Shown here: positions 26,698-35,520 of the stretch, piece by piece
Position numbering within the stretch: the stretch's first letter is position 1
Layout: every line of letters begins with the position of its first letter
NCBI RefSeq assembly: GCF_030269545.1
Contig: NZ_BSTN01000004.1
Span: 248,001-312,000, forward strand
From: Actinomadura sp. NBRC 104425
GTDB taxonomy: Bacteria > Actinomycetota > Actinomycetes > Streptosporangiales > Streptosporangiaceae
Direction of reading: 5' to 3'
DNA: 64,000 nucleotides
Made by a program: the position numbers and the translations under genes
Notes under the pieces: model-generated
Seen by the model: only the letters and a program-made list of their open reading frames with translations
What the model was told of the DNA's origin: nothing
Databases searched by the model: none

Positions 26698-26742
26698 GCT
26701 CATGTCGCGAAGCGGCGGCCCCCCTCGACCGCCGTCCGCGGG

Positions 26743-27312
26743 CTACGGCCGAAGGCCGCGCAGCAGGACGTCCAGATAGCGGTCGATTGCGGTGCCGTCC
26801 TCGTCGCCGCCGCTGCGGACCGCATGCTGCAGCCCGCACGTCAGCCGGCGCACGTCGTCCGGGACGATATCCGCGCGGATGACCCCGGCCTTGCGGGCGC
26901 GGTCGAGCACGCGCATCGTCAGCGTGCCCAGTTCGCGGCCCAGGGCCAGGGTCTCGTCGCACTGGCACTCGGGTGTCGACAGAACCGCGGCGAGCGCGGG
27001 ATCGGCAAGCTGGCGGCGCAGGGCGGCGCGCACCAGGTTGCGCAGACCATCTGCGATGTCCGGATTGTCGGCGGCTGCTGCGGCCTCTGCGATCAACGCC
27101 CGGTAGCTGTCCGCCGCCAGCGACTCCAGCAGCGCCTGCCGGCCGGCGAAATGCCGGTACACCGTGCCGACGCCGACGCCGGCGTCCTTGGCGATGGCGT
27201 TGAGCGGCAGTTCCATGTCACCGGCGGCGAGGCGCGCCCGCGCGGCGGCCAGCATCCGTGCCCGCACACGGGCGGAGTCGGCGCGCAAGGTCACACGGAA
27301 AGGATAATCCAT
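26743..27312 (-). CDS. TetR-family transcriptional regulator
   Basis: A 189-aa regulator. The helix-turn-helix reads LNAIAKDAGVGVGTVYRHF followed by AGRQALLESLA. The C-terminal domain is helical (LRNLVRAALRRQL; VRRLTCGLQHAV) and has CQC, two close cysteines. It is divergent from a broken SDR gene; GGATAAT palindromes lie between them and one overlaps its own start codon, so autorepression and control of the SDR are likely. Confidence 0.92.
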   Translation of the reverse strand: MDYPFRVTLRADSARVRARMLAAARARLAAGDMELPLNAIAKDAGVGVGTVYRHFAGRQALLESLAADSYRALIAEAAAAADNPDIADGLRNLVRAALRRQLADPALAAVLSTPECQCDETLALGRELGTLTMRVLDRARKAGVIRADIVPDDVRRLTCGLQHAVRSGGDEDGTAIDRYLDVLLRGLRP

Positions 27313-27354
27313 CCGCTGCCGTGGTACCGTGGCCCCTGAACGGATAATTTATCC
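27302..27354. promoter_or_regulatory. Paired TetR operators between TetR and SDR genes
   Basis: GGATAA-T-TTATCC at 27342-27354 is a perfect 13-bp palindrome. GGATAATCCATCC at 27302-27314 repeats it with two mismatches 40 bp away (about four helical turns) and covers the TetR start codon. These A/T-rich boxes stand out in the surrounding sequence. Confidence 0.7.
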
Positions 27355-27377
27355 CTTATCAGGCAGAGGACGCGAGC

Positions 27378-28306
27378 ATGGCACTGGCATGGTCCTTCGA
27401 CGACATCCCCGACCAGACCGGCCGGACGGCACTGATCACCGGCTCGAGCAGCGGGCTCGGCCTCGTGGTCGCCGACCGGCTCGCCCGCCGCGGCGCGAGC
27501 GTCATCATGGCCGTACGCGACACCGACAAGGGCGAACGCGTCCGGGCCGGACTGCAGGGCGACCTTGAGGTGCGCCAGGTCGACCTGTCGGACCTCGATT
27601 CGGTGCGGCGCTTCGCCGACCGCATGCACGCCGACGGGCGCCGCATCGACGTGCTGCTCAACAACGCGGGGGAACCGGCCCGCAGGCGCACTCCCTGACA
27701 CCGCAGGGGTACGAGCGGATCTTCGCCACCAACCACCTGGGCCCGTTCGCGCTCACCGGCCTGCTGCTGGGGCTGTTCCGCCCCGACCACGCCCCGAGGG
27801 TGGTCACCGTCGGCTCCAACTTCTACCGCCGCACCCGCCCCCGCACCGATTTCGAGGACCTCGTCGCCGAGCGCTCGTTCGCGCCCGGTGCCGCCTACGT
27901 GAAGTCGAAGACGGCGAACCTGCTCTTCGGTGCCGAACTGGATCGCAGGCTGCGGCGGGCGGGCAGCCCCGTGCGCAGTTTCCTGGTCCACCCGGGCATG
28001 GCCTCCACGCCGATGCACGACAGCGCCCGTGGGTTCACACAGAAGGCACTGCTTGCGGTCGGCAAGGCGCTGCTCAGCCGTCCGGTGGAGCAGGGCGCGC
28101 TGCCGCTGGCGTTCGCTGCCACGAGTCCGGCGGCGGAGACCGGGTACCTGCTCGGCTTCTCCCCTCGGCGCAAGGACATCCGCATTCATTTCGACGAACT
28201 CGTGCGCCCCGCCGACGATCTCGCCCTGGCCGAGCGCCTCTGGCAGCTGTCCCAGGACGCGACCGGTGTCCGCTACCTGGACGGTGACCGCGCCGAGCGC
28301 ACCTGA
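27378..28306 (+). pseudogene. SDR (retinol-dehydrogenase-like), interrupted by a frameshift
   Basis: A classical SDR of about 309 residues split in two frames. The first part has TGSSSGLG and VLLNNAG and stops at about 27698. The second continues in another frame from SLTPQGYERIFATNHLGPF through TVGSNFYRR, catalytic YVKSK and VHPGMASTPM to 28306. Adding one G to the GGGGG run at about 27668-27672 restores a single frame reading NNAGGTGPQAHSLTPQGYE. This could be a real mutation or a homopolymer sequencing error. If intact it would be an NAD(P)-dependent alcohol/aldehyde oxidoreductase under the divergent TetR. Confidence 0.8.
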
Positions 28307-28681
28307 CGATCGCGATCACCGCTGACGGCGCCGGTCCGTGATGAGAGCCTCGCCTGCTGAGAGGGGCTCCGCCTGCGCAACGGCGGCTGCCGAGCGATGA
28401 CATCGTGCGGGAGTTTCATTCGGCCGAGTACTCGAGGGTGTCAAACGTGACCGACGTTGCAACTTTCCAAACAGTCGCGCTTCTCATCGCAGTGCCAGAA
28501 TCCTTCGCTCAGGCCCAACCGTCCACGCGTCGAATCGTGTCCTGCGACCGCGGGCCTGCGGAGCGGGATCCGGTGCCGCTGGTCGAGACCTGGGACTGAT
28601 GCCGGCTCAGGCCGTTGGTGCCCCTGCCGCGGTGAACTCGGCGTCCACGCACCTGACATGGCGCGGTCGTCCTGCGCGGGC
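28307..28681. other. Intergenic stretch, no gene supported
   Basis: About 370 bases. A 64-codon frame at 28405-28599 on the plus strand has no ribosome site or recognisable product and is not called. Confidence 0.3.
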
Positions 28682-28685
28682 CTAG

Positions 28686-28883
28686 GTTGTGTCCGGTGGA
28701 TCATGATGGGCCCGCAGCAGTGCGGTGACCAGGGCGACCCCGACCGCGTTGCTCCGTCGGCAGGGCGGCCGCCGCACCGGACCGCTCGCCATGACGGCGG
28801 CGAAGCCGCAGACTGGGGCGCAGCGGACGACCCTGCCCCCACCCGCACTCAAGAGCCGGATGCCGAGATCCACCGGACATGGC
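28686..28883. mobile_element. MITE-like remnant of an insertion sequence (198 bp)
   Basis: Terminal inverted repeats GTTGTGTCCGGTGGATC (28686-28702) and GATCCACCGGACATGGC (28867-28883) match at 14 of 17 positions with a 13-bp perfect core. Both ends are flanked by CTAG (28682-28685 and 28884-28887), a 4-bp target duplication of the YTAR type known for part of the IS5 family. The inside is too short for a transposase. It is a non-autonomous derivative or an internally deleted copy. Confidence 0.6.
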
Positions 28884-28899
28884 CTAGAGCCATGAACGC

Positions 28900-28928
28900 C
28901 GGGGCCCCTTCTGCAGGGAGGGGCCCCG
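28900..28928. terminator. Hairpin terminator for the class IV aminotransferase
   Basis: A 10-bp perfect stem, CGGGGCCCCT (28900-28909) and AGGGGCCCCG (28919-28928), with a 9-base loop. It lies 16 bases beyond the minus-strand aminotransferase stop. Confidence 0.65.
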
Positions 28929-28944
28929 ACGTTCCATTTGGGGT

Positions 28945-29760
28945 TTACGGCAAGGTCGGAGGTTCGTTCCGGTAGGCGCGGTGGAGCAGCTCCAGGAAGG
29001 ACGGCGCCTCGGGCAGTGGCACATCGCCGATCTGGTGGACCGCCACACCCGGTGTCCACGAGTTCATGACCACGGCGCCCGCCAAGGCTGGAAGGTCGCC
29101 GAGGGTGATCTCCTGGACGCGCTGGGGGACGCCGAGGCGCTCCAGTTGGCGGCGCACGATGCTCATTGTGATGCCGGTGAGCATTTCGGCCTGGGGCCAT
29201 ACCACCGCGGTTCCGTCCCAGAAGGCCAGGTTCCAGATCGTCGCCTCGCTGAGACGGCCCCGGCGGTCGACGAACGCGGCGTCGTCGAAGCCCTGTGCCA
29301 CGGCTTGGCGCAGGAAGTAGGTCTTGGCCACTTCCCCGACGTGCTTGACGGCCGGCAGGACGCGTTCGTACTCGACCGTCGTCAGTGTCAGCGGGCCCTG
29401 GGGGCCGGACGCGGCCGGGCCGGTGCGGATCAGCACCTGCGGCGCCCCGCCGGCACCGGACGCGGTGAATTCATCGGCAGGGGAGTAGACCGTGGCCGTC
29501 AGCGACAGGTCGGCCGGGCCGTTGTCCAGCGCCGTCCGCAGGTAATCGCGGATTCGTTCGTCGGGAAGGGCCTGACCGAACAACTCCTTGGAGGCCGAAC
29601 GCAACCGCTCCAGATGCAGGTCGAGGCCCCGGATCCGGCCCCCGCGCACCTGCATGGCGGTGAAGTGGGCGAAGCCCGCGAAGGCGAGCGGCGCCAGATC
29701 CTCGGCTGTCGCATCCCGGCCGTTGCGTTGGACGACGAACGAACGGGCATCGGTGCTCAT
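28945..29760 (-). CDS. Class IV aminotransferase (BCAT / ADC lyase fold)
   Basis: A 271-aa PLP enzyme of fold type IV. The Schiff-base lysine is most likely K139 (LPAVKHVGEVAKTYFLRQA), followed by GFDDAAFVDRRGRLSEATIWN with the conserved E172, and the phosphate-binding MLTGITMSIVRR. Family members are branched-chain or D-amino acid aminotransferases and aminodeoxychorismate lyases; this one is short and of unclear specificity. GGGAGA precedes the ATG at 29760. It is monocistronic, ended by a hairpin. Confidence 0.88.
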   Translation of the reverse strand: MSTDARSFVVQRNGRDATAEDLAPLAFAGFAHFTAMQVRGGRIRGLDLHLERLRSASKELFGQALPDERIRDYLRTALDNGPADLSLTATVYSPADEFTASGAGGAPQVLIRTGPAASGPQGPLTLTTVEYERVLPAVKHVGEVAKTYFLRQAVAQGFDDAAFVDRRGRLSEATIWNLAFWDGTAVVWPQAEMLTGITMSIVRRQLERLGVPQRVQEITLGDLPALAGAVVMNSWTPGVAVHQIGDVPLPEAPSFLELLHRAYRNEPPTLP

Positions 29761-30573
29761 CGAAAACTCTCCCTCAGCAGTGGTCAGCAGACTGCCATTG
29801 GGATGCAGCTTGGCCCGCTGAAGCCCGCTTGCCCAGAGCCCTGTTCTGCGTACGACCGGTGGTCCTACTACTGGCAGGGTCAGGCTGGCGTGCGCTGGCA
29901 GGGCCGAGACGCATGGATGATCGGGCTGAAGCGAAGAATGCGGCGGATCCCGACGCCAGGCTATGACCCGAGCGCCCCACCTCGGCAGGCCCTCACCCGA
30001 GCGCTGCTGCGGCAACGCCGGCCCGGCTAGGCCCGCGCTGACGCCGACCTGCCTCGATCATGGCGGCGGTCACGGTCGTGGGTCGTCGTCGAGTACCAAC
30101 GGCTCGGCGGTGACCGCCGCAGGTCATGGTGTTCGGGCACGTCCCCGTCGGGCCGCCCCTGGATCGGGGTTCGGCACCCGCTGGTCATCGGTTCGCGGAC
30201 GTCCCATCCGCCGCCTGGGCGGCGACGGCTCCGGCATGGCTCGGCATCGGACGGTTCATGACGGCGCGCCATGCATCGCGTGATCGTCGCGCACGAACCG
30301 TTACGCGGCCACTTCGACGACACCGGCCGGCGGAACCCGCACGTGATTCGGTCGGTTCGGTGCGGGGTAGGCCGCCCCGCTGCGCGCGCTGACCAGCCAC
30401 CGGGCCGTGAGGGGGGACGGCTGATATACGGCCCGGTGACCGGTCCGGGCGGCGTCGGCAGTGCGGCGGGCATGGGGCGGGATCGTCGGTTCCCGCGGTG
30501 ACGTCATCGACCTGGTCTGCGCACGCGGCGGCAACTGCGCTGGGGAAGCCGCCCTCCGGGGCGGAGGGTCGGC
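29761..30573. other. Long intergenic region without a recognised gene
   Basis: About 810 bases between the aminotransferase and the IclR gene. Several open frames exist on both strands, but their amino acid compositions are Arg/Pro-rich shadows and none has a family motif or a convincing start. It may hold decayed sequence. Confidence 0.35.
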
Positions 30574-31380
30574 TCAGTGGGGGCGTGTTTCGGGGTGGTA
30601 CCCGAGCTTGGCGGACAGCTCGCGGGCTACGGCCAAGGTCCGGCGGCCGGCTTCGTCCAGGTGGCCGCCGAGCCGGCCCTTGGGGGCGGAGACGTTGATC
30701 GCCGCGATGATGCCGCCGCGGAAGTCGCGGATGGGGGCCGAGACGCCGACGAGGCCCGGTTCGAACTCCTCGTCGACGGCGGCGAACCCCCGCTTGCGGA
30801 TCATGGCGATCTCGCGCAGCAGGTAGTCGATGTCCGGGGGGCGCTGGCGGGGGTGGCCGGGCATCGGGCTCTCCTTCAGCCAGGAGGCCATCCAGGCCCG
30901 CAGCGTGTCGGGAGCCCAGTCGGACAGCAGGACCCTGCCGGCCGATGTCATGGGCACCGGTACGGTCACTCCCTCCCAGCCGAGGCCGCGGAAGGCATGG
31001 GTGGGGGAGACCGACAGCAGAGTCAGCACCCCCGAGCCGCGAAGGACGCACAGATGGGTCGTCTCGTTGAGCGCGGCGACCAGGCGGCGGAGGTAGGGGG
31101 CGGCGAGGTGGGTGAGGCGGGCCTCGGCGGTGCGGGCGGCCAGCGCGTACAGGCGCCAGCCCAGCCGGTACTCCAGCGACTCGGGGTCCCGGTCGGCCAT
31201 GCCTTCGGATTCCAGGGCCTTCAGCGCTCGCGAGACCTGGCTCTTCTCCCGGCCGAGCAGTTCGGCGATCCGGCTCACCCCGAGGCCGCCCGAGGCGTGT
31301 TCGGGACGGGCGAGCAGCTCCAGGATCTCCAGGTCGCGGCGGAGGCCGGCGGACACGGGGGCGCGGGGGCGGTCGGTCAC
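30574..31380 (-). CDS. IclR-family transcriptional regulator
   Basis: A 268-aa regulator with an N-terminal winged helix (LRRDLEILELLARPEH; GVSRIAELLGREKSQVSRAL) and a C-terminal IclR effector domain (VPVPMTSAGRVLLSDWAPD; GFAAVDEEFEPGLVGVSAPI; IAAINVSAPKGRL). AGGAG lies 5 bases before GTG 31380 and only 2 before GTG 31383, so 31380 is chosen. It diverges from the OpuB/Fae operon with a palindrome in the gap and is the likely regulator of that operon. Confidence 0.93.
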   Translation of the reverse strand: MTDRPRAPVSAGLRRDLEILELLARPEHASGGLGVSRIAELLGREKSQVSRALKALESEGMADRDPESLEYRLGWRLYALAARTAEARLTHLAAPYLRRLVAALNETTHLCVLRGSGVLTLLSVSPTHAFRGLGWEGVTVPVPMTSAGRVLLSDWAPDTLRAWMASWLKESPMPGHPRQRPPDIDYLLREIAMIRKRGFAAVDEEFEPGLVGVSAPIRDFRGGIIAAINVSAPKGRLGGHLDEAGRRTLAVARELSAKLGYHPETRPH

Positions 31381-31399
31381 CACGACTCCTGACGTGTGC

Positions 31400-31444
31400 G
31401 TTGCGATGTGCGCAACAAGTATTGCACTGACCGATACCCGGGTT
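31400..31444. promoter_or_regulatory. Candidate IclR operator and promoter of the OpuB/Fae operon
   Basis: GTTGCG-ATGTG-CGCAAC at 31400-31416 is a perfect palindrome with 6-bp arms. TTGCAC (31422-31427) right after it could be a -35 element; the -10 at the right spacing is poor. AGGAGGAGGT at about 31483-31492 is a very strong ribosome site for the first gene. Confidence 0.5.
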
Positions 31445-31497
31445 CTAGCGTTCCATTCTGCCTGGTCACGGGCTTCCGAGCGAGGAGGAGGTGCCCG

Positions 31498-32145
31498 GTG
31501 AACTTCAGCGACTACGTACAGTCGCGCTGGGACGAGCTGTTCCAGGCCGCCGTTCAGCACGCGCTCGTCACGGCACTGTCGATCGCCATCGCCACCGTGA
31601 TCGGGGTGGGGATCGGCATCGCGGCCCACCGCCGCCCGCTGCTGTCGGGCCTGGCGGTCGGCGTGAGCGGCGGTGTGCTGACGGTCCCTTCGTTCGCCCT
31701 GCTGGGGCTGCTGATTCCGTTCCTCGGCCTCGGCTGGGCACCGACCGTGGTGGCGCTCGTGCTGTACTCGCTGCTGCCGATCGTGCGCAACACCATCGTC
31801 GGCCTGCGTTCGGTCGACCCGGCGGTGCTCGAGGCGGGGCGCGGGATGGGGATGAGCGCCCGGCGGGTGCTGGTCCGGGTGCAGCTCCCGCTGGCCTGGC
31901 CGATCATTCTCGCCGGCATCCGGGTGTCCACCCAGATGATCATCGGTATCGCGGCGATCGCCGCCTATGTCGCCGGTCCCGGGCTCGGCAACCAGATCTT
32001 CGACGCGCTGGCCAGGCTGGGCTCGGTGAACTCGCTGAACGCGGCGCTGGCGGGGACGCTCGGCGTGGTCGTGCTGGCGCTGGCGTTCGACCTCTTCTAT
32101 CTCGTCGTCCGACTCCTCACCACCCCGAGGGGGATTCGTGCTTGA
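31498..32145 (+). CDS. Quaternary-amine ABC transporter permease (OpuBB/ProW type)
   Basis: A 215-aa inner-membrane subunit with about five membrane segments. Landmarks are VLTVPSFALLGLLIPFLGLG, LPIVRNTIVGLRSVDPAVLE and GRGMGMSARRVLVRVQLPLA (EAA loop contacting the ATPase). The family takes up glycine betaine, choline, carnitine and related osmolytes or nutrients. The start is GTG 31498 behind an AGGAGGAGGT site. It overlaps the ATPase gene by 8 bases. In this operon the importer is followed by dehydrogenases, so uptake is probably for catabolism rather than osmoprotection. Confidence 0.93.
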   Translation: MNFSDYVQSRWDELFQAAVQHALVTALSIAIATVIGVGIGIAAHRRPLLSGLAVGVSGGVLTVPSFALLGLLIPFLGLGWAPTVVALVLYSLLPIVRNTIVGLRSVDPAVLEAGRGMGMSARRVLVRVQLPLAWPIILAGIRVSTQMIIGIAAIAAYVAGPGLGNQIFDALARLGSVNSLNAALAGTLGVVVLALAFDLFYLVVRLLTTPRGIRA

Positions 32146-33184
32146 CAACCTGAGCGGCGGCGCCCGCATCGAACTGGACGGGCTGACCAAGCGCTATCCG
32201 GGACAGGACGCGCCCGCCGTCGACAACGTCTCGATGGACATCCCGGCCGGTGAGCTGGTCGTCTTCGTCGGTCCGTCCGGCTGCGGCAAGACCACCACGA
32301 TGAAGATGATCAACCGGCTGATCGAGCCGACGTCGGGCAGCATCCGCATCGGCGGCCGGGACGTGCTGGCCATGCCCGCCGACGGGCTGCGCAGGCACAT
32401 CGGGTACGTCATCCAGCAGACCGGGCTGTTCCCGCACCTGACCATCGCCGACAACGTCGCCCTGGTGCCGCGGCTGCTGCGCTGGCCGAAGGCCAAGACG
32501 GCGGCCCGCGTCGAGGAGCTGCTGGACCTGGTCGGCCTGGACCCGTCGACGTTCGCCGGCCGGTACCCCTCCCAGCTGTCCGGCGGCCAGCAGCAGCGCG
32601 TGGGCGTGGCCCGCGCCCTGGCGGCCGACCCGCCGGTGATGCTCATGGACGAGCCGTTCGGCGCCACCGACCCGATCACCCGGGAGCGGCTGCAGAACGA
32701 GTTCCTGCGCCTGCAGCGGGAGCTGCGCAAGACGATCATCTTCGTCACGCACGACTTCGAGGAGGCGCTCAAGCTGGGCGACCGCATCGCCGTGCTGCGG
32801 GAGCGGTCGCGGATCGCGCAGTACGACACGCCCGCGCGCATCCTCGCCGCGCCCGCCGACGACTACGTGGCCGGCTTCATCGGCGGGGACGCGGCCCTCA
32901 AGCGGCTGGCCCTCATCACCGTCGGCGACGTCGCCGCGGCCGACTCCACCGCGTCCGGTTCCGACAAGCTGCCCCGCGTCGACGCGACCGCCAGTCTGCG
33001 GCAGGCGCTGGACACCATGGTCGCGCACGGCGTGCAGGAGGTCGCCTGCGACCAGGGCGTGCTGACGTACGCGCACGTCTGCGCCGCGCTCCGGGCGGCC
33101 GGACCGGCGATGGACGGGAGCGGGCGGACGGGCGCGGCGGAGACCGAGGAGACCCAGAGCGGGGCGGTGCGCGGTGCTCGCTGA
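32138..33184 (+). CDS. Quaternary-amine ABC transporter ATPase (OpuBA/ProV type)
   Basis: A 348-aa ATPase: Walker A GPSGCGKTT, Q-loop VIQQTGLFPH, signature LSGGQQQRVGVARAL, Walker B VMLMDEPFGATDP (Thr where most have Leu) and H-loop FVTHDFEEALKLGD. The C-terminal 80 residues carry only a short regulatory region in place of a full CBS pair, then an acidic tail. The start GTG 32138 is inside the permease gene. It energises the two flanking permeases. Confidence 0.93.
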   Translation: MLDNLSGGARIELDGLTKRYPGQDAPAVDNVSMDIPAGELVVFVGPSGCGKTTTMKMINRLIEPTSGSIRIGGRDVLAMPADGLRRHIGYVIQQTGLFPHLTIADNVALVPRLLRWPKAKTAARVEELLDLVGLDPSTFAGRYPSQLSGGQQQRVGVARALAADPPVMLMDEPFGATDPITRERLQNEFLRLQRELRKTIIFVTHDFEEALKLGDRIAVLRERSRIAQYDTPARILAAPADDYVAGFIGGDAALKRLALITVGDVAAADSTASGSDKLPRVDATASLRQALDTMVAHGVQEVACDQGVLTYAHVCAALRAAGPAMDGSGRTGAAETEETQSGAVRGAR

Positions 33185-33956
33185 ACCGACGGCCAGGCCG
33201 GCGGCCGCGCTCCCCGCGCGCAGGGCTCACCTGGGCCGGCGCGTCCTGCGGCACCTGGCCACCCCCGCGGCGCTCGCCGTCGTGCTGGGCGCGCTGTACC
33301 TGTACGTCTCGGCGCAGAGCCTCGACTCCATCGAGCGGCGCACCCTCAACTCCGGGTACCTGGTCGCCCGGGTCGGCGAGCACCTCAAGCTCACCGCGAT
33401 GGCCGTGCTGCTCGTCCTGCTGATCGCGATCCCGCTCGGCGTCCTGCTGTCGCGCCCTTCGGCCCGCCGGCTGGGCTCGCCCGTCCTGGCGCTGGCCAAC
33501 CTGGGGCAGGCGACGCCGGCCATCGGGCTGCTGGTGCTGCTGACCATCAAGTTCGGCGTCGGCTTCCGGATCGCGCTGATCGGCCTGGTCGCCTACGCCG
33601 TGCTGCCGGTGCTGCGCAACACGATCGTCGGGATCCGGCAGGTCGACGGGGCGCTGGTGGAGGCCGCCCGGGGCATGGGCATGACCCGGACCCAGGTGCT
33701 CGTGCGGGTCGAGCTGAAGCTGGCCGTCCCGGTGATCCTCGCCGGCCTGCGCACCGCGCTGGTGATGGCGGTCGGTGTGGCGACCCTGGCCACGTTCGTC
33801 AACGCCGGCGGGCTCGGCGACATCATCGTCAACGGCATCAAGCTCGACCGCACCCCGGTGCTGCTGACCGGCAGCGTGCTGACCGCCTGCATCGCCTTCC
33901 TCGTCGACTGGGTCGGCGGCGTCGCCGAAGACCTGCTGCGCCCCAAGGGCATGTGA
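33174..33956 (+). CDS. Quaternary-amine ABC transporter permease (OpuBD type)
   Basis: Second permease, 260 aa, with a longer N-terminus and about six membrane segments. It shows ANLGQATPAIGLLVLLTIKFG, LPVLRNTIVGIRQVDGALVE and ARGMGMTRTQVLVRVELKLA, parallel to the first permease. The start GTG 33174 overlaps the ATPase by 11 bases. Two permeases per system is the normal OpuB/OpuC layout. Confidence 0.93.
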   Translation: MLAEPTARPAAALPARRAHLGRRVLRHLATPAALAVVLGALYLYVSAQSLDSIERRTLNSGYLVARVGEHLKLTAMAVLLVLLIAIPLGVLLSRPSARRLGSPVLALANLGQATPAIGLLVLLTIKFGVGFRIALIGLVAYAVLPVLRNTIVGIRQVDGALVEAARGMGMTRTQVLVRVELKLAVPVILAGLRTALVMAVGVATLATFVNAGGLGDIIVNGIKLDRTPVLLTGSVLTACIAFLVDWVGGVAEDLLRPKGM

Positions 33957-34036
33957 CGCCCGAGGGCGTGCGAACCCGGGGGGTCTGCGGCCCCCGTCAC
34001 TCCGATTCCTGTCCCACCCCACTCAGGAGTTCCACC

Positions 34037-34993
34037 ATGTCCGCAATGTCCAAGAGGATCGCGGTGCTGGCTGCGCTGCCCGGCCTGCTGCTGACCGCCT
34101 GCGGCGGCTCGCCCACGACCGCCGAGCAGGGCAGCCTCGGCTCGGAGCTGAAAGGCGCCACCTTCACGGTCGGCTCCAAGGACTTCACCGAGTCGATCAT
34201 CCTCGGTCACATCACGATGGACCTGCTGCGCGCGCACGGCGCCAACGTCAACGACAAGACCAACATCAAGGGCTCCACCAACACCAGGACCGCCCTGACC
34301 ACCGGCAACGTCGACATGTACTGGGAGTACACCGGCACCGCGTGGGTGACCTACCTCAAGCACACCGAGCCGATGGCCGACCCCGCCAAGCAGTACCAGG
34401 CGGTCGCCAAGGAGGACCTGGACGCCAACAAGATCGTCTGGAGCAAGCCGGCGCCGCTCAACAACACCTACGCCTTCGCCATCCGCAAGGAGAAGGCCGC
34501 CGAACTCGGCGTGAGCAAGCTGTCCGACCTGGCCGCGCTCGTCCAGAACAAGCCGAACGAGGCCACCTTCTGCATCGAGAGCGAGTTCTCCACCCGCGAC
34601 GACGGCTGGCCCGGCATGACGAAGGCGTACGGCATCCAGGTGCCCAAGTCCAACGTCAAGATGCTCGACACCGGCCTCATCTACAGCGAGACCAAGAAGG
34701 GGAGCACCTGCAACTTCGGGGAGGTCTTCGCCACCGACGGCCGGATCGCCTCCATGGGCCTCACCGTGCTGCAGGACGACCGCAAGTACTTCCCCGTCTA
34801 CAACGCGGCGCTGACCCTCCGGCAGGACACCGCCACCAAGTACCCGCAGATCCAGCGGTTCCTGGACCCGGTGGCGGCCAAGCTCGACGACAACACCATG
34901 CGGCAGCTCAACGCCAAGGTGGACGCCGACGGCCTGGAGGCCGACCAGGTCGCCCACGAGTGGCTGGTCGAGAACGGATTCGTCAAGAAGTGA
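34037..34993 (+). CDS. Quaternary-amine ABC substrate-binding lipoprotein (OpuBC type)
   Basis: A 318-aa lipoprotein with signal peptide and lipobox LLTAC (C22). The mature domain begins TFTVGSKDFTESIILGHITM, the standard OpuAC start, and has Trp/Tyr residues suited to cage a trimethylammonium group (YWEYTGTAWVTY). CAGGAG lies before the ATG. It completes the importer. Ligand identity cannot be read from the sequence, but aromatic-rich pockets in this family bind betaines or carnitine-like compounds. Confidence 0.92.
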   Translation: MSAMSKRIAVLAALPGLLLTACGGSPTTAEQGSLGSELKGATFTVGSKDFTESIILGHITMDLLRAHGANVNDKTNIKGSTNTRTALTTGNVDMYWEYTGTAWVTYLKHTEPMADPAKQYQAVAKEDLDANKIVWSKPAPLNNTYAFAIRKEKAAELGVSKLSDLAALVQNKPNEATFCIESEFSTRDDGWPGMTKAYGIQVPKSNVKMLDTGLIYSETKKGSTCNFGEVFATDGRIASMGLTVLQDDRKYFPVYNAALTLRQDTATKYPQIQRFLDPVAAKLDDNTMRQLNAKVDADGLEADQVAHEWLVENGFVKK

Positions 34994-35007
34994 GCGGAGT
35001 TGAGAAC

Positions 35008-35520
35008 ATGAGCGACATACAGATCGGGGAGAGCTTCATCGGCGAGGGCTCCGAGGCCGCCCACATCAACACGGTGCTCGGGTCGCGCAGCGGCCCCGCC
35101 GGGACCGCCTGGGCCACCGCGCTGGCCGCGCCGCGGTCGGGGCACGTCCCGTTCGTGGCCGTGCTCAAGCCCGGCGTGCCGGCCAAGCCCGTCACCCTGT
35201 TCGTCAACAAGGCGCCCATCGAGTCGCCGGAGCACGCCGACCTGACCTGGGGCGCGGCCCAGGCGGGCGTGGCGGCCGGGGTGATGGACGCCGTGGCCGA
35301 GGGCGTGGTGCCCGAGTCCGCCGCCGACGACCTGGTGCTCATCGCCGCCGTGTGGGTCAATCCGAAGGCCGCCGACGCCGACCTGGTGTACGCCAACAAC
35401 CGCGAGGCCACCCGGACGGCGCTGCGCGCCGGGGCCGCCGGCCTGCCGACCGTCGACGAGGCGCTCGCCGCCCGGCACGCGCCGTCCAACCCCTTCTACA
35501 CGCCCTCGGGGGACGCGTGA
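35008..35520 (+). CDS. Formaldehyde-activating enzyme (Fae) family protein
   Basis: A 170-aa protein that is clearly Fae-like along its length: IGESFIGEGSEAAHINTVLG with the family's catalytic His in AHI, GPAGTAWATAL, VPFVAVLKPGVPAKPVTLFV, then GAAQAGVAAGVMDAVAEGVV and VYANNREATRTALR. Fae condenses formaldehyde with tetrahydromethanopterin in methylotrophs and archaea. Actinomycetes are not generally known to make that cofactor, so the partner here may be different. It sits inside a transporter/dehydrogenase operon, overlapping the enolase gene (GTGA). ATG 35008 with GGAG upstream is chosen. The reaction is inferred to involve a small aldehyde. Confidence 0.85.
   Translation: MSDIQIGESFIGEGSEAAHINTVLGSRSGPAGTAWATALAAPRSGHVPFVAVLKPGVPAKPVTLFVNKAPIESPEHADLTWGAAQAGVAAGVMDAVAEGVVPESAADDLVLIAAVWVNPKAADADLVYANNREATRTALRAGAAGLPTVDEALAARHAPSNPFYTPSGDA

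Noticed and set aside
27660-27700. Programmed -1 frameshifting in the SDR gene
   Set aside because: No slippery heptamer followed by a stem-loop is seen, and SDRs do not use recoding; a one-base loss in the G-run is simpler.
28405-28599. A 64-codon plus-strand ORF
   Set aside because: No ribosome site, no recognisable motif, and it is isolated in an intergenic region.
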